Shown here in pieces: positions 63,868 to 64,000 of a stretch of 64,000 nt of DNA. Each line of letters begins with the position of its first letter. The stretch's first letter is position 1. A model generated the notes under the pieces. That model was not told the origin of the DNA, did not search any database, and saw nothing but the letters and a program-made list of their open reading frames with translations. Source of the DNA: Propionivibrio soli. Lineage in GTDB: Bacteria > Pseudomonadota > Gammaproteobacteria > Burkholderiales > Rhodocyclaceae. Both the position numbers and the translations under genes were made by a program. The stretch lies in the NCBI RefSeq assembly GCF_025770765.1, contig NZ_JANZKY010000022.1, forward strand, positions 1 through 64,000, read 5' to 3'.

Positions 63868-64000
63868 AGCCTTTCCGCCGCAGGGAACTCGTCGACCACC
63901 TGATCGACCGGCACGGTGCCAGTCAGTGCCAGGCATGCAGCGTCATGAAGATCTCGCGCTCGGTGTATGGCTATCGGTCGCGGGCTCGCGATGCGCGGCC
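63854..64000 (+). CDS. IS3-family transposase OrfB (partial)
   Basis: In the -1 frame the sequence reads KKALKPFRRRELVDHLI and continues through CSVMKISRSVYGYRSRARDAR to the window edge without a stop. This is the start of a rve/DDE integrase OrfB; the catalytic domain lies outside the window. Confidence 0.85.
63855..63861 (+). promoter_or_regulatory. Programmed -1 frameshift site
   Basis: AAAAAAG near the end of orfA matches the canonical slippery heptamer A_AAA_AAG of IS3-family elements. The orfB frame is open across it and continues past the window end. Confidence 0.75.

Larger units (their letters stand above)
63522..64000 (+). mobile_element. IS3-family insertion sequence (left part, cut by window end)
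   Basis: OrfA and the start of orfB in the -1 frame give the standard IS3 layout. The left end is probably near TGAGGCTACCCCG at 63522, but the right terminal repeat is outside the window, so this boundary is a guess. Confidence 0.7.

Overview
This is GC-rich chromosomal DNA with tightly packed, often overlapping operons. It most resembles a betaproteobacterium; I think of the Rhodocyclales because denitrification genes sit beside a large chemotaxis and c-di-GMP repertoire, but that placement is inference from gene content, not from a search. No rRNA, tRNA or CRISPR array was recognised. Both edges look mobile: a probable transposase tail lies at 1-87, and an IS3-type element beside a broken permease gene lies at 62.8-64 kb.

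0-17 kb is a metal, metalloid and thiol-stress region. An arsenic operon (arsR, arsC, acr3, arsN2 and an ECF sigma factor, every junction overlapping) is followed by a divergent GntR regulator facing a permease and an amidohydrolase-like gene. Next comes a DGC zinc-binding protein, an AhpD-like protein and a second ECF sigma factor. Then follow a secreted Gly/Met-rich protein, a periplasmic helical protein, trxC, an operon of an ArsP-type permease with an NAD(P)-dependent reductase-like protein and a mini-thioredoxin, an OmpR-type two-component system, and a second Gly/Met-rich secreted protein. The sensor kinase carries a Gly/Met-rich insert in its periplasmic loop that looks like the secreted proteins. 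The two secreted-protein genes share a promoter layout with TGTAAC direct repeats at identical spacing. I consider this the best candidate for an undescribed system: a Met-rich envelope sensing and buffering circuit, plausibly for Cu(I) or another soft metal.

17-39 kb is signalling. A FixJ-type regulator converges on a giant hybrid kinase, followed by an HD-GYP regulator. Then comes a complete chemotaxis cluster with three receptors, cheW, cheA, a STAS protein, cheY, an HDOD protein, a cheB without receiver domain, two cheD genes, cheR, a response regulator and an Hpt protein. All are on the minus strand, in two blocks that each have the same 44-bp element about 90 bp upstream. Two receptors share a 929-bp near-identical segment, and three receptors end in the same aromatic tail.

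39-51 kb holds a GntR regulator, ergothioneine genes egtB and egtD, a DUF2784 protein, an alpha/beta hydrolase, an EamA permease, and a nitric oxide reductase operon: a 41-residue membrane peptide, a two-haem norC, norB, norQ and norD. 51-64 kb holds a fourth receptor, a binding protein/kinase/EAL regulator operon, a large GGDEF-EAL protein, DUF899 and DUF1428 proteins, an EamA pseudogene and the IS3 element.
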